This document shows positions 1 through 8,937 of a DNA stretch of 64,000 bases, in pieces. Position numbers and translations under genes: made by a program. The stretch spans positions 124,001-188,000 of the forward strand of contig NW_026515520.1 in the NCBI RefSeq assembly GCF_014898815.1, given 5' to 3'. Source of the stretch: Panonychus citri (taxonomy: Eukaryota; Arthropoda; Arachnida; Trombidiformes; Tetranychidae). The notes beneath the pieces are model-generated. The model was not told the origin of the DNA. It saw nothing but the letters and a program-made list of their open reading frames with translations, and made no database searches. Position 1 is the first letter of the stretch, and each line of letters begins with the position of its first letter.

Positions 1-2
1 TG

Positions 3-737
3 GTCGATGTTTCGTCGTTTCCATATTCACCCAAACGCTATTACTCAACAAATCCCGCTGAACAAGAGGATGTCTTTACTAAAGCTATTTCCGATTCAAG
101 CTTAAAACGAGCATTCCAGCTTCTCTCTGCCTTAGATTTATCCTCTAGAACTCGAGGTAAAGGTTCAAAGGGTGATGACAAATTACGAAGAGCTTCCGTT
201 TTTGTACCATTTTGCTTAAATGAACAGCGAAAACCTTGTATCTTGGTAACATTGCGATCAAGCAATTTAATCAGCCATAAATGGGAGGTGAGTTTCCCTG
301 GTGGAAAAGAGAGTCGGAAAGATGGCGGAGATATGGTTGAAACTGCAATTCGAGAGACAATCGAAGAGCTTGGTATTAATCGAGAATCATTGAAAACCTA
401 TGGTGCTCTTAAACCTTTGATTAGAACTAATCAAAATTCATCCGTTTATCCAATCCTCGGCTATTTGAATAATGATTTCTCCAAACAAACTCTCAATAAT
501 TTTAATCCTTCCGAAGTTGAAAAAGTGATCTTATTACCATTGGAGAAAGCATGTGATGCCAATAATTGGAATTACACTCGCTGGAAAAGTGGTTGGATTA
601 CACCAGTTTATCATGATGATGTATTCGATGGGCGAAAAGTGCCCAGAATTTGGGGATTAACATCCTCCTTGATTTCCATCATTTTGAAAACTGTTTTACC
701 TGAAAATTTTAAAGGACAATTGCCTGGCATGAAATGA
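3..737 (+). CDS. NUDT8: NUDT8-like Nudix hydrolase (CoA/nucleotide diphosphatase), 5' end cut by window
   Basis: Nudix hydrolase of the NUDT7/NUDT8 CoA-pyrophosphatase type, expected to cleave the diphosphate of CoA or related dinucleotides in mitochondria or peroxisomes. The frame is open from base 3, so the start and any targeting peptide lie upstream of the window or in an earlier exon. Seen directly: an LVTLRSS block followed by HKWEVSFPGGK, the element specific to the CoA-type subfamily, then the Nudix helix ending RETIEELGI with the metal-binding glutamates. The C-terminal part contains VPRIWGLTSSLI, which matches the conserved IWGLT motif of NUDT8. It ends at a TGA, and the length after the Nudix box fits the family. 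An ATG at base 7 is in another frame and closes quickly. NUDT8 rather than NUDT7 is a judgement from overall similarity. Confidence 0.85.
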   Translation, partial: VDVSSFPYSPKRYYSTNPAEQEDVFTKAISDSSLKRAFQLLSALDLSSRTRGKGSKGDDKLRRASVFVPFCLNEQRKPCILVTLRSSNLISHKWEVSFPGGKESRKDGGDMVETAIRETIEELGINRESLKTYGALKPLIRTNQNSSVYPILGYLNNDFSKQTLNNFNPSEVEKVILLPLEKACDANNWNYTRWKSGWITPVYHDDVFDGRKVPRIWGLTSSLISIILKTVLPENFKGQLPGMK

Positions 738-1149
738 AACCATTACCAATTCCCGTTGAAACATATGTATAATATTAAATATCTAATTATCTGTTTTCCA
801 TCAATCATTGTCTTAATTTCTTTACAGGTAGTAAGAGCTAAGGAAAGAATTGACCAAGAATTACAATTAATGGGCGAGAAGCAAAACAAGAGAAATGAAC
901 AATCAAATTCATCGGTGAGATAGTCCACAAGGATTAGAGATACCGGTCGATAGTCATTGATAATTATTCATCTTGTTGAAATGTTAACTTCAATCAATTT
1001 GAGAAAATTATATTAGATATTTAATCTAATCAATTTATATGTAGAATAAATTACTTTTGATGATTTCATCTTGGAAAATAATTAAAATGTAAAAAGTACA
1101 ATGTGAATAGATTAATATTATTGTTTTGTTTTCTTCTTTTTCTTTCCAA
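738..1149. other. Spacer between NUDT8-like and EIPR1 3' ends, with a possible extra exon
   Basis: Convergent 3' flank. A pyrimidine-poor but usable acceptor (tttacag ending at base 828) precedes an open stretch at 829-922. It reads as a charged peptide (VVRAKERIDQEL... to a TAG) and looks more coding-like than the surrounding AT-rich DNA. It could be an alternative 3' exon of the NUDT8-like gene or a relic. The rest is AT-rich with nothing recognisable. Confidence 0.35.
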
Positions 1150-2461
1150 TCAAAAAAGTAAACTAAACTTTTCTTTCTTGGGAACTTTGTTAATTACCAA
1201 TCGACCATCGTAACTTAATGACGCAAATATCCATGGATCTGAAGATGACCATTCAACGGCATAAACACTATCTTCATGCTCTTCAAATGAACAGATTAAT
1301 TCATCTTCTAAACGATTAACATGCTGACTAGTGTTGACAGATTTTTCTGTATTCTGGTCAAGAGTATCACCGAGATCACTTTCATCTGGATCACCCAATT
1401 GACCGAAAGGTTGAGAGGCCAAACTATTGATACGAATCAAGTTAACTCGAGAATCACTACTACAAGTTAATACTAATTGGTCATGGAATTGATTGTATCT
1501 AATTGACCAAACCCAATGGGAATGATTGGCCATAGTTATCGCTGGAATATTTGGCTTACGAACATCCCAGAATTTGTACTCACAATCGTCCCCACATGTC
1601 GCCATATAGTATTGAGCATTTGGATTGAAATCCACATCTCGAACTTGTTGACTATGGGCTGATAAACTGAATGCAAACGCTGACGATTTACATCTTATAT
1701 CTCGAGCGTAAACATTGTTACCTAAAGCGGCAGCGATTATTGAACAATTGGAATGTGGACTCCATCTAATTGTCGTTATTTTGGACAATTTATTTGATGC
1801 TTTGTTTGATGAAGAAATTGGATCAATTATTGTGGACCAAGTTGATTGTTTACTTTCTATATCCCAGAGAATAATTTTCTTTTCTTCAAACGTCATTAAT
1901 TGATTACCATCTTCTGGTTGCCAAATTGAGGTTCGTCCAACATTAGGGCCTAAGTATTTAAAGAAGAGGCAAATTATTACCTGTACTTATTGGTATACAA
2001 ATGAATTTTAACAAAAAAGGTTTAATTGACTTTTTACCTGATTTGAAATCACTTAATTTAGTTAATGGTAATGGTGAACTGTAATCTTTATCGGCAAGAC
2101 TTTCAACAATATCATTTGGTAGTTGGTATAATGAACATAAACAATCACGAGTTCTTGATGAAGATGTTGGTGAATAACAGGTAGTAATTAATCTTGGATT
2201 CTTGGGGCAACAATTGATTGACCAAATTTCACCATCTTCATGTTTAAATATAGCTTTACAATGACTATTAGATTCTTCAGAATATTCAACAAGATGAATT
2301 TGATTTGGTGTTTGAAGTGATTGAGTTCCAATTAAAAATCTTACAAATGAAACATCAGCACCGATTGTTGATACAGATTGAGAGCATAAGGCTCGAGATT
2401 GATGTTCCAAACCATAGATTAATGGTGATTCATCTTCACTTGATTTACTAATTGATTCCAT
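1150..2461 (-). CDS. EIPR1: EARP/GARP-interacting protein 1 (TSSC1), WD40 protein
   Basis: Orthologue of EIPR1/TSSC1, a WD40 beta-propeller that partners the EARP and GARP tethering complexes in endosomal recycling and dense-core vesicle biogenesis. Two exons: 2461-2038 and 1949-1150, joined in phase 1 across an 88-base intron, giving about 407 residues (human 387). Family landmarks: IYGLEHQSRAL near the N-terminus, RFLIGTQSL, DFNPNAQYYMATCGDDCEYKFWD, HSHWVWSIRYNQFHDQL and the C-terminal EEHEDSVYAVEWSSSDPWIFASLSYDGRLVINKVP, all near-identical to the human protein. The start is the first ATG in frame with the conserved N-terminus. It faces away from the activin receptor gene, with which it shares an upstream region. 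Confidence 0.93.
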
Positions 2462-3034
2462 GAAAATGGACAACAGAAAACAGATTAATCAAGAAAAAGA
2501 CAAAATTAAACAAAAAAAAATCATCACAAGAACTTCAGAGCTCATGAGATGAGAGAGAAAAACATAACACCTTTTCTGCGCATGCGCAGCTCAGTTTTTC
2601 TTTTTGGTTTTCTCTTTGTTTTTGTTTTGTTTTCATTGTTTTTGAAAAATTCAAGATTCAGATTTTGAATGAATTAAAAATTCTGTTACTTGTGACACTT
2701 AATTTAAATTGTGTTCATTAATTGGTTCATTAGTCACTTGTGGTTGATTAAATGTGTGTTCAGGCTATTGACAATTAGCCTTTTCTTTTATCATTGAATC
2801 GTTTTCATTTCATTTCTTTCAATATTTTTTTTGTTCTCTCTCTCTCTCTTCCTCTCTCTCTCTATTTACTACTACATCTCAATAAGTGTGTTCAGTTCAC
2901 TTTAATGGTTCATTTGTTTCCTATGTTTCTTTTCTGTATTTGGTTAATGTTTACCTTAAATAAGTCACCATTTGCTTTTTCTTTCGCATTTTGATATTCA
3001 ATTTGTTTCTCTGTTCTTTTGTTCATTTTGTAAA
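2462..3034. promoter_or_regulatory. Divergent promoter region between EIPR1 and the activin receptor gene
   Basis: About 570 bases separate the start codons of two divergent genes. It contains a perfect NRF1-type palindrome (2576-2589) and a CT-rich stretch near 2838-2866. A hydrophobic open stretch starting at the ATG at 2905 could be a signal-peptide exon for the receptor, but I found no convincing splice pair joining it in frame. Confidence 0.6.
2576..2589. promoter_or_regulatory. NRF1 (erect wing)-type palindrome
   Basis: CTGCGCATGCGCAG is a perfect 14-base palindrome. Its core TGCGCATGCGCA matches the known NRF1/ewg consensus YGCGCAYGCGCR, and it stands out in AT-rich DNA. It lies 115 bases upstream of the EIPR1 start and about 450 upstream of the receptor start, a typical position in a housekeeping bidirectional promoter. 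Confidence 0.75.
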
Positions 3035-4558
3035 ATGTATATTTCATCTCCTTCCTTGACTACACAATCTTCTGAATCACCTACACAAGATCTCGAATGT
3101 TTCTCTTCTAAACGTGGATGTGTAGGAGATGAGTGTGCTGATAGAACAGCTACGAAATGTACTAATCCTAATGATACTGTTGGTCCTCGTCATTGTTATG
3201 TTGTTTGGAATAATACAACTCAAGGTATAAAACTGCGTTCATCTGGTTGTATCTCTGGTAAAGATATTGTTTGTGAAGATCATTCTCGGTGCATTGAAAG
3301 AAACCGAAAATCTTCTAATGGTAATTATTTCTGCTGCTGTTCAACGAACCTTTGTAATTATGATGTTCATCATTTACCAGTCCCGGAAGCGAGTAAAATT
3401 GAACAATCACCTGCTCAACCAACACCGACATTAACTTACGATTCAAATCTCTTATGGTTATCAATTTATGTTGCTATCCCATCTTTAATCATCTTATTGG
3501 GAATCGTTTTAATCATCAGTTGGTATCATCGGAACAAGTCACGAGCTTTTAGTGATCAATTGAGTAACAGTGATGAATCGGTTCCCATTAACGAGCAGTC
3601 GTTTTATCGGTTTAAAAATTTGGAGATGATTGAAGAGCGATCAAGAGGTCGTTTCGGTGCCGTTTGGAAAGCCCGATTACCGAATGAAAATGGTTTCATT
3701 GACGAGAAATGGGTGGCCGTTAAAATATTTCCTTCGCAAGAGAAAAACTCTTGGCTTGCAGAACAACAAGTATTCATGTTGCCAAAATTCGAACATGAAA
3801 ATATTCTTCCATTTTTGGGATTCGAGAAACGAGAAAATGATGGAGTCCCTTTCGGTGTTGAATATTGGATTATCAGTGAATATCATGAACTTGGTTCTTT
3901 GTACGATTACCTTAAGCATAACACCATCGGATTCAATGAGTTGCTGAAGATAAGTGAAGGTATTGCTCGAGGATTGGCTCATCTTCATGATGAGATTCCG
4001 TCGACTAAAAGTATCAATAATAAGCCCGCTATCGCTCATCGAGACTTCAAGTCGAAAAATGTTCTTCTAAAAAGTGACCTAACCCCACGAATCGCTGATT
4101 TCGGACTTTGTCTCATCTTTTATCCTGATCGATTACCCTCTGGATTAGGACAGGTCGGGACTCGTCGGTATATGGCACCAGAAGTACTCGAAGGTGCGGT
4201 GAACTTTACACTGGACTCTTTGACTCGAATCGACATGTATGCTTGTGGTTTGGTTCTTTGGGAAATATTATCTCGATGCAAGGGAGAAGATGGAACTTTA
4301 ATTCCTGGTAAATTGATGCTTCCATTTGAAGAAGAGGTCGGAGGGAATCCGAGTCTTGAGGATATGCAGGAAGCCGTTTGTCAGGCGAAAAAGAGACCAG
4401 AGATCAAAGCGATTTGGAGAAATTATCGTGGACTAAATGAGATCTGTGAGACAATCGAAGAATGTTGGGATCAAGATGCCGAAGCTCGAATATCATCGAG
4501 TTGTGTTCTGGAAAGAGTTAAAGGTTTAATCAGAAATAATTCGAATGAAACTGATTAA
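3035..4558 (+). CDS. punt: Activin receptor type II (punt-like) serine/threonine kinase
   Basis: TGF-beta superfamily type II receptor that binds activin/BMP ligands and phosphorylates type I receptors. The 507-residue reading from ATG 3035 has a cysteine-rich ectodomain (about residues 21-108, ending in the FCCCSTNLCN box), one membrane segment (about 139-163) and a kinase domain (about 197-500). Kinase landmarks are the glycine loop GRFGAV, VAVK (Lys230), HRDFKSKN (Asp337), DFG (355-357) and GTRRYMAPEVLEGAVNF. There is no GS box, and the kinase is closest to ACVR2A/ACVR2B/punt. No signal peptide follows the ATG at 3035; the frame is open upstream without an ATG, so a small upstream exon with the signal sequence is probably missing from this model. 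The coding part is one uninterrupted exon, unusual for this family. Confidence 0.92.
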   Translation: MYISSPSLTTQSSESPTQDLECFSSKRGCVGDECADRTATKCTNPNDTVGPRHCYVVWNNTTQGIKLRSSGCISGKDIVCEDHSRCIERNRKSSNGNYFCCCSTNLCNYDVHHLPVPEASKIEQSPAQPTPTLTYDSNLLWLSIYVAIPSLIILLGIVLIISWYHRNKSRAFSDQLSNSDESVPINEQSFYRFKNLEMIEERSRGRFGAVWKARLPNENGFIDEKWVAVKIFPSQEKNSWLAEQQVFMLPKFEHENILPFLGFEKRENDGVPFGVEYWIISEYHELGSLYDYLKHNTIGFNELLKISEGIARGLAHLHDEIPSTKSINNKPAIAHRDFKSKNVLLKSDLTPRIADFGLCLIFYPDRLPSGLGQVGTRRYMAPEVLEGAVNFTLDSLTRIDMYACGLVLWEILSRCKGEDGTLIPGKLMLPFEEEVGGNPSLEDMQEAVCQAKKRPEIKAIWRNYRGLNEICETIEECWDQDAEARISSSCVLERVKGLIRNNSNETD

Positions 4559-5516
4559 TCATCTCAACTTTTCAAAATCAAATGAAAATTCAGGAAAACG
4601 AAAAAAGCTCAACACAATCGAGTCAAACAAGAAAGAATTTCAACTTTTATCTATCTTTAATTACTACCTCAGGGACTAATTGGACATAAACCCGATATCA
4701 CGACTTGTGCTCACCTCATTTTTTTCTCCATCAAATTATAAACTTAATAATCATCATCATCAATATAATTATTTTCAAAACGACAAATTGTATTACATCA
4801 TTAATTGAAACAAAAACTTTTTCTATTCATTGAAACAATCAAAATGTAAATACTTGTATAAACCTCTCTCTCTCTCTCTCTCTCTCTCGATATGTATTTC
4901 GATCATCAACTTTTTGTAACTTTGAGAAAAAAATCAATTAATTTCTTTCTATTTGTTTATACTAAGTCATAGAAACTAATGTTTATTCATAATAAATTAG
5001 AAACAAAATCATCAACTAATTAATGGAATAAAATTTTTCTCGATTCAATAAGAATCCAAAAGTTTACTTTGAATAAGTTTTTAAATGTGAAAAGTTATTT
5101 CAAATGTTGTAACAATTAACTTTCCAAAGTTTCGTAAATTTCATTATCCAAACAATAAAATATCAATTGAATGAAAGATGTTGACAACAATCAAAGTTAA
5201 TCAACTAATGTTATCAAAGTGAAAAGTCAAAAAGCTTCAATTCCAAGTCAAGAGATGGCGCAAGTAGAGCTACTTTGTTTTAGAATAAAATTAAGATTCG
5301 AATCTGAGACTTTTATTCTTGAATCCTGGTGTTTTCTATGGGAGAGCTTTGGATCGAGTCTTGGATTGTTTTACTTTTCCAATTTAGTGATTGATTAGTC
5401 ATTAATTTGTTATTGTCTATACCAGAAAATTGTTTGTTTTTAATTGATAATTGTAATTGTTTTTTGTTTTAAATTTTAATTGTTCTAGTGTTTTGGAAAG
5501 AAAGTTAATCAACTCA
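4559..5516. other. Receptor 3' flank and CNOT9 upstream region
   Basis: AT-rich 3' UTR/intergenic DNA with a (CT)n run at 4864-4888 and one AGATGGCGCA motif at 5253, 264 bases before the CNOT9 start. No gene seen. Confidence 0.6.
5253..5262 (+). promoter_or_regulatory. AGATGGCGCA motif, copy 1
   Basis: One of four exact copies of this GC-rich ten-mer in the window, here upstream of CNOT9. It resembles the core of YY1/Pho (GATGGC) and of CTCF-like (GATGGCGC) sites. Factor identity is inference. Confidence 0.45.
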
Positions 5517-6401
5517 ATGGAAACTAAAGCCAAAGGAAAGGCCATCAAAGATGATGGTAAAGATAATCAACCTTTTGAGAAAGAAAAGGTTTATCAATGG
5601 ATAACCCAATTGATTAATATGGAAACTCGAGAAAACGCTTTACTTGAATTGGGAAAGAAACGGGAAATTGTTCCTGATTTGGCAACTATGTTATGGCACT
5701 CATTTGGTGCTATATCTGCTCTTTTACAGGAAATTGTTAGTGTTTATCCTGCTCTTAATCCAGCTACTTTGTCACCTCATCAATCCAATCGTGTTTGTAA
5801 TGCACTCGCTTTACTTCAATGTGTCGCCTCTCATCCTGAAACTCGCAGTGAATTTTTGGCAGCTAATATTCCATTATTTTTATATCCATTCCTTCAATCA
5901 ACATCCACATCAAAGACTCGACCCTTTGAGTATCTACGTCTTACCAGTTTGGGTGTTATCGGAGCTTTGGTTAAAACAGATGAACAACAAGTTATCAATT
6001 TCCTTTTGACAACTGAAATTATCCCACTTTGTTTACGTATCATGGAAAATGGTAGCGACCTTAGTAAGACTGTGGCCACTTTTATCCTTCAAAAGATTTT
6101 GCTAGATGAAACCGGCCTAAACTATATCTGCCAAACTTATGATCGTTTCTCCCACGTCGCCATGATACTTGGAAAAATGGTCATCTCATTGTCCAAAGAA
6201 TCATCACCAAGACTTTTGAAACATGTTCTCCGATGCTATTTACGATTAAGTGATAATCCAAGGGCTCGAGAGGCTCTTCGCAATTGTTTACCGATGCCCT
6301 TAAGGGATGAGACATTCGCCGAGATACTTGATGCAGAGAAATCAAGTCGCCAATGGCTCATCACTTTGCTCAAAAACTTGGAACGAGAAGCTGAGCAATG
6401 A
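5517..6401 (+). CDS. CNOT9: CCR4-NOT subunit CNOT9 (RQCD1/Rcd-1), intact copy
   Basis: CNOT9 is the armadillo-repeat subunit of the CCR4-NOT deadenylase that docks on CNOT1 and recruits mRNA-silencing factors such as GW182. The 294-residue product (human 299) is collinear from the first helix (KVYQWITQL) through ETRENALLELGKKRE, MLWHSFGAISALLQEIV, HQSNRVCNALALLQCVASH, RPFEYLRLTSLGVIGALVKTDEQ and LSDNPRAREALRNCLP. The tail after the last helix is short. The chosen ATG at 5517 precedes the conserved part by about 25 residues; an upstream in-frame stretch lacks an ATG. It is a single uninterrupted exon. A diverged second copy lies 0.9 kb downstream on the same strand. Confidence 0.95.
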   Translation: METKAKGKAIKDDGKDNQPFEKEKVYQWITQLINMETRENALLELGKKREIVPDLATMLWHSFGAISALLQEIVSVYPALNPATLSPHQSNRVCNALALLQCVASHPETRSEFLAANIPLFLYPFLQSTSTSKTRPFEYLRLTSLGVIGALVKTDEQQVINFLLTTEIIPLCLRIMENGSDLSKTVATFILQKILLDETGLNYICQTYDRFSHVAMILGKMVISLSKESSPRLLKHVLRCYLRLSDNPRAREALRNCLPMPLRDETFAEILDAEKSSRQWLITLLKNLEREAEQ

Positions 6402-6487
6402 AAATCTGACTATGTGATCATGAGAAAAACAAATTTATCATGAAAGTTTCTTAATTTAGAGAAATATGATTCTCTATATCTGTCTAT

Positions 6488-6568
<81 letters not shown>

Positions 6569-7324
6569 ATCCTCTCTTGTCCTCTCTTCTATCCTCCTTC
6601 TATCTTAAGTTTCATTTTAAATTGAATTAATTCAATCCATTTTCATAATGTTCATTTTTAAATTAATCTCTTAATTGATTTAACTCAGGCATAAATCTTC
6701 AACCACCTAAAGTGATCAACTGCAGTCGAATGTACATTTAACAAGACGAAAACAAAAGTAAATTCGAAACATTTAATTACAATCAAATTAATAAACTACG
6801 TAATTACATGTACAATGTAGATGAACTTCTCTGATATAAATATTATACTATAAATATTATACATACAAATCAAAAGAATAAAACTTAATTAAAAGAATCA
6901 AATTTCCATTAATTACGTTTTTCAACCTTAAACATTTTCCAATCAAATTGACCAGAGAAAAAAAAAAATTGAAACAACAACAAAGAAGAAAACGAATCAA
7001 CAATTAAATGATTCTAATTGTTTTAATTTCCCTCCATTGATTTTCCATCAGCTGAATAACCATCAACCAATTATTTACACAATAGGTGAGACGAATTGGT
7101 TACCTGAAATTAAACTAATCAACACAATTAGATTAATTCAACTTTTTAATTTCAGTCTCAAACTCAGTTTTCCGATTATCTTAAAAATCTAGTCTTTAAT
7201 TTGGTTAAAATCTTCCAGTGAAATTAAATTGATTTCATTTCTTTTTTTTTATTTATTGTAATTATTATTTTTTCCTTTTAAATTTTAATTGTTTTAATTA
7301 TTTTCCAATAATCACCGGAGGTCA
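6402..7324. other. Spacer between the two CNOT9 genes
   Basis: 3' flank of copy 1 with a long (TC)n microsatellite, then AT-rich DNA. No gene and no clear promoter motif seen. Confidence 0.6.
6491..6563. repeat. (TC)n microsatellite, about 36 repeats
   Basis: An uninterrupted run of about 73 bases of TC, about 90 bases after the CNOT9 copy 1 stop codon. It is one of several GA/TC runs in the window. Confidence 0.97.
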
Positions 7325-8214
7325 ATGGAGACTAAAGTCAACGGAAAACCTTCAATTGATGAAAGTAAAGATAATCAACCTCTTGAGAAGGAGCTTGTTT
7401 TCCAATGGATCTCACAATTAACTAGTGTCGAGACTCGTGAAAACGCATTACTCGAATTGGGAAAGAAACGGGAAATTGTCCCTGACCTGGCGACCATGTT
7501 ATGGAATTCATTTGGTGCCATTTCCGCTCTTCTCGCCGAAATAGTCAGTGTTTACCCGACCCTTACACCGGCGACTTTGTCACCTCATCATTCAAATCGT
7601 GTTTGTAACGCTCTTGCTTTACTTCAATGTGTCGCCTCTCACCAAGAAACCCGAGGTGAATTTCTGGCCGCTAATATCCCGTTATATTTGTATCCATTTC
7701 TTCAGGCCACATCATCATCCAATTCCAAGACTCGCCCTTTGAGTATCTACGTCTTACCAGTTTGGGTGTTATCGGAGCTTTGGTTAAAACCGATGAACAA
7801 CAAGTTATCAGTTTCCTTTTGACAACTGAAATTATCCCACTTTGTTTACGTATCATGGAAAACGGAAGTGACCTCAGTAAGACTGTGGCCACTTTTATCT
7901 TACAAAAGATTCTACTCGATGAAATGGGCTTGAGTTACATTTGTCAAACTTATGATCGTTTCTCCCACGTCGCCATGATACTTGGAAAAATGGTCATCGC
8001 ACTGGCCAAAGAATCGTCGCCAAGACTTTTGAAACATGTTCTCCGATGCTATTTACGATTAAGTGATAATCCAAGGGCTCGAGAGGCTCTTCGCAATTGT
8101 TTACCGATGCCCTTAAGGGATGAGACATTCGCCGAGATACTTGATGCCGATAAGACAAGTCGCCAATGGCTCATCACTTTGCTCAAAAATTTGGAACGAG
8201 AAATCGAACAGTAA
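7325..8214 (+). pseudogene. Second CNOT9 gene with a one-base frame break
   Basis: Tandem paralogue of CNOT9, collinear over its full length (about 296 residues if the break is ignored). Reading from ATG 7325, the frame is lost near 7734: copy 1 has ACTCGACCCTTTGAG and this copy has ACTCGCCCTTTGAG, one base fewer. Everything downstream stays open and conserved in the shifted frame to the stop at 8214. Before the break the two copies differ at many silent sites but few amino acids, which indicates past purifying selection. After the break the DNA is nearly identical. Protein differences include WHSFG to WNSFG, HQSN to HHSN and HPETR to HQETR. It may be a recent pseudogene, or an intact gene with a consensus error. 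Confidence 0.7.
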
Positions 8215-8937
8215 AAACCAAAAATTCAGTCTACTAAAATTTTCTCATTTCAATTATGCCAATTGGGGTTTTCCACTTATTCCAATTAATCCTCAATCGA
8301 ACCCTTAATTAGATAAACTCCTTGATTCTGTGATAATTGTTGTTCATCTTTCCACTGATTTCAATGTCCCCTGAAAATGTGATCTGATCTTTAATTGATA
8401 TGAAATATTAACTTTCTCATACTGAATACTATCAACTCAGTTGATGAGATGAAAATTGAATCAACCTGAACAATTAACTGTTGACCAAAAAAAATTCATT
8501 CTCAAAATAAATTGATTTTTTTGTGTGAACAATATAATCAGTTAATTAGATCAACTTTTAATTTAAATGGCTTAATTTATTTTACCAAATTCTTGAATCA
8601 TAAATATCAATCTAGTTTTTGATTAATTCAATTCAATCAAGTAAATCAATCATCTCAAATGAGAATCCGATAAATTGTTGATTATTTTCAATTGGAAAAG
8701 CATTTACTTTATTAAATGTAAATTGATTTCTCTATTAAATTGATGATAATTATCTACTTTTAATTAAATTGAAGAAATACTTTTATTTTAGTCGTTTAAT
8801 TGTCATTACAAGTTTATTGACAACTTTGATGGAGTTAATTGTTTCCAATAATATCACAGAGATTTGAATGAATAGAAATCTTGATTAATGTTAACAATAG
8901 ATAAATAAAAATCTCTTTGATGATCCCACGATTAGAA
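8215..8937. other. Convergent 3' spacer between CNOT9 copy 2 and WASHC4
   Basis: AT-rich, dominated by TTAATT/CAATTG-like words. No coding or structural signal seen. Confidence 0.6.

Noticed and set aside
3035..4558. Type I TGF-beta receptor
   Set aside because: No GS (TTSGSGSG) box before the kinase, and kinase motifs match ACVR2/punt.
7325..8214. Programmed ribosomal frameshift in CNOT9 copy 2
   Set aside because: No known slippery heptamer or pseudoknot-like element near 7734, and copy 1 has no such site.
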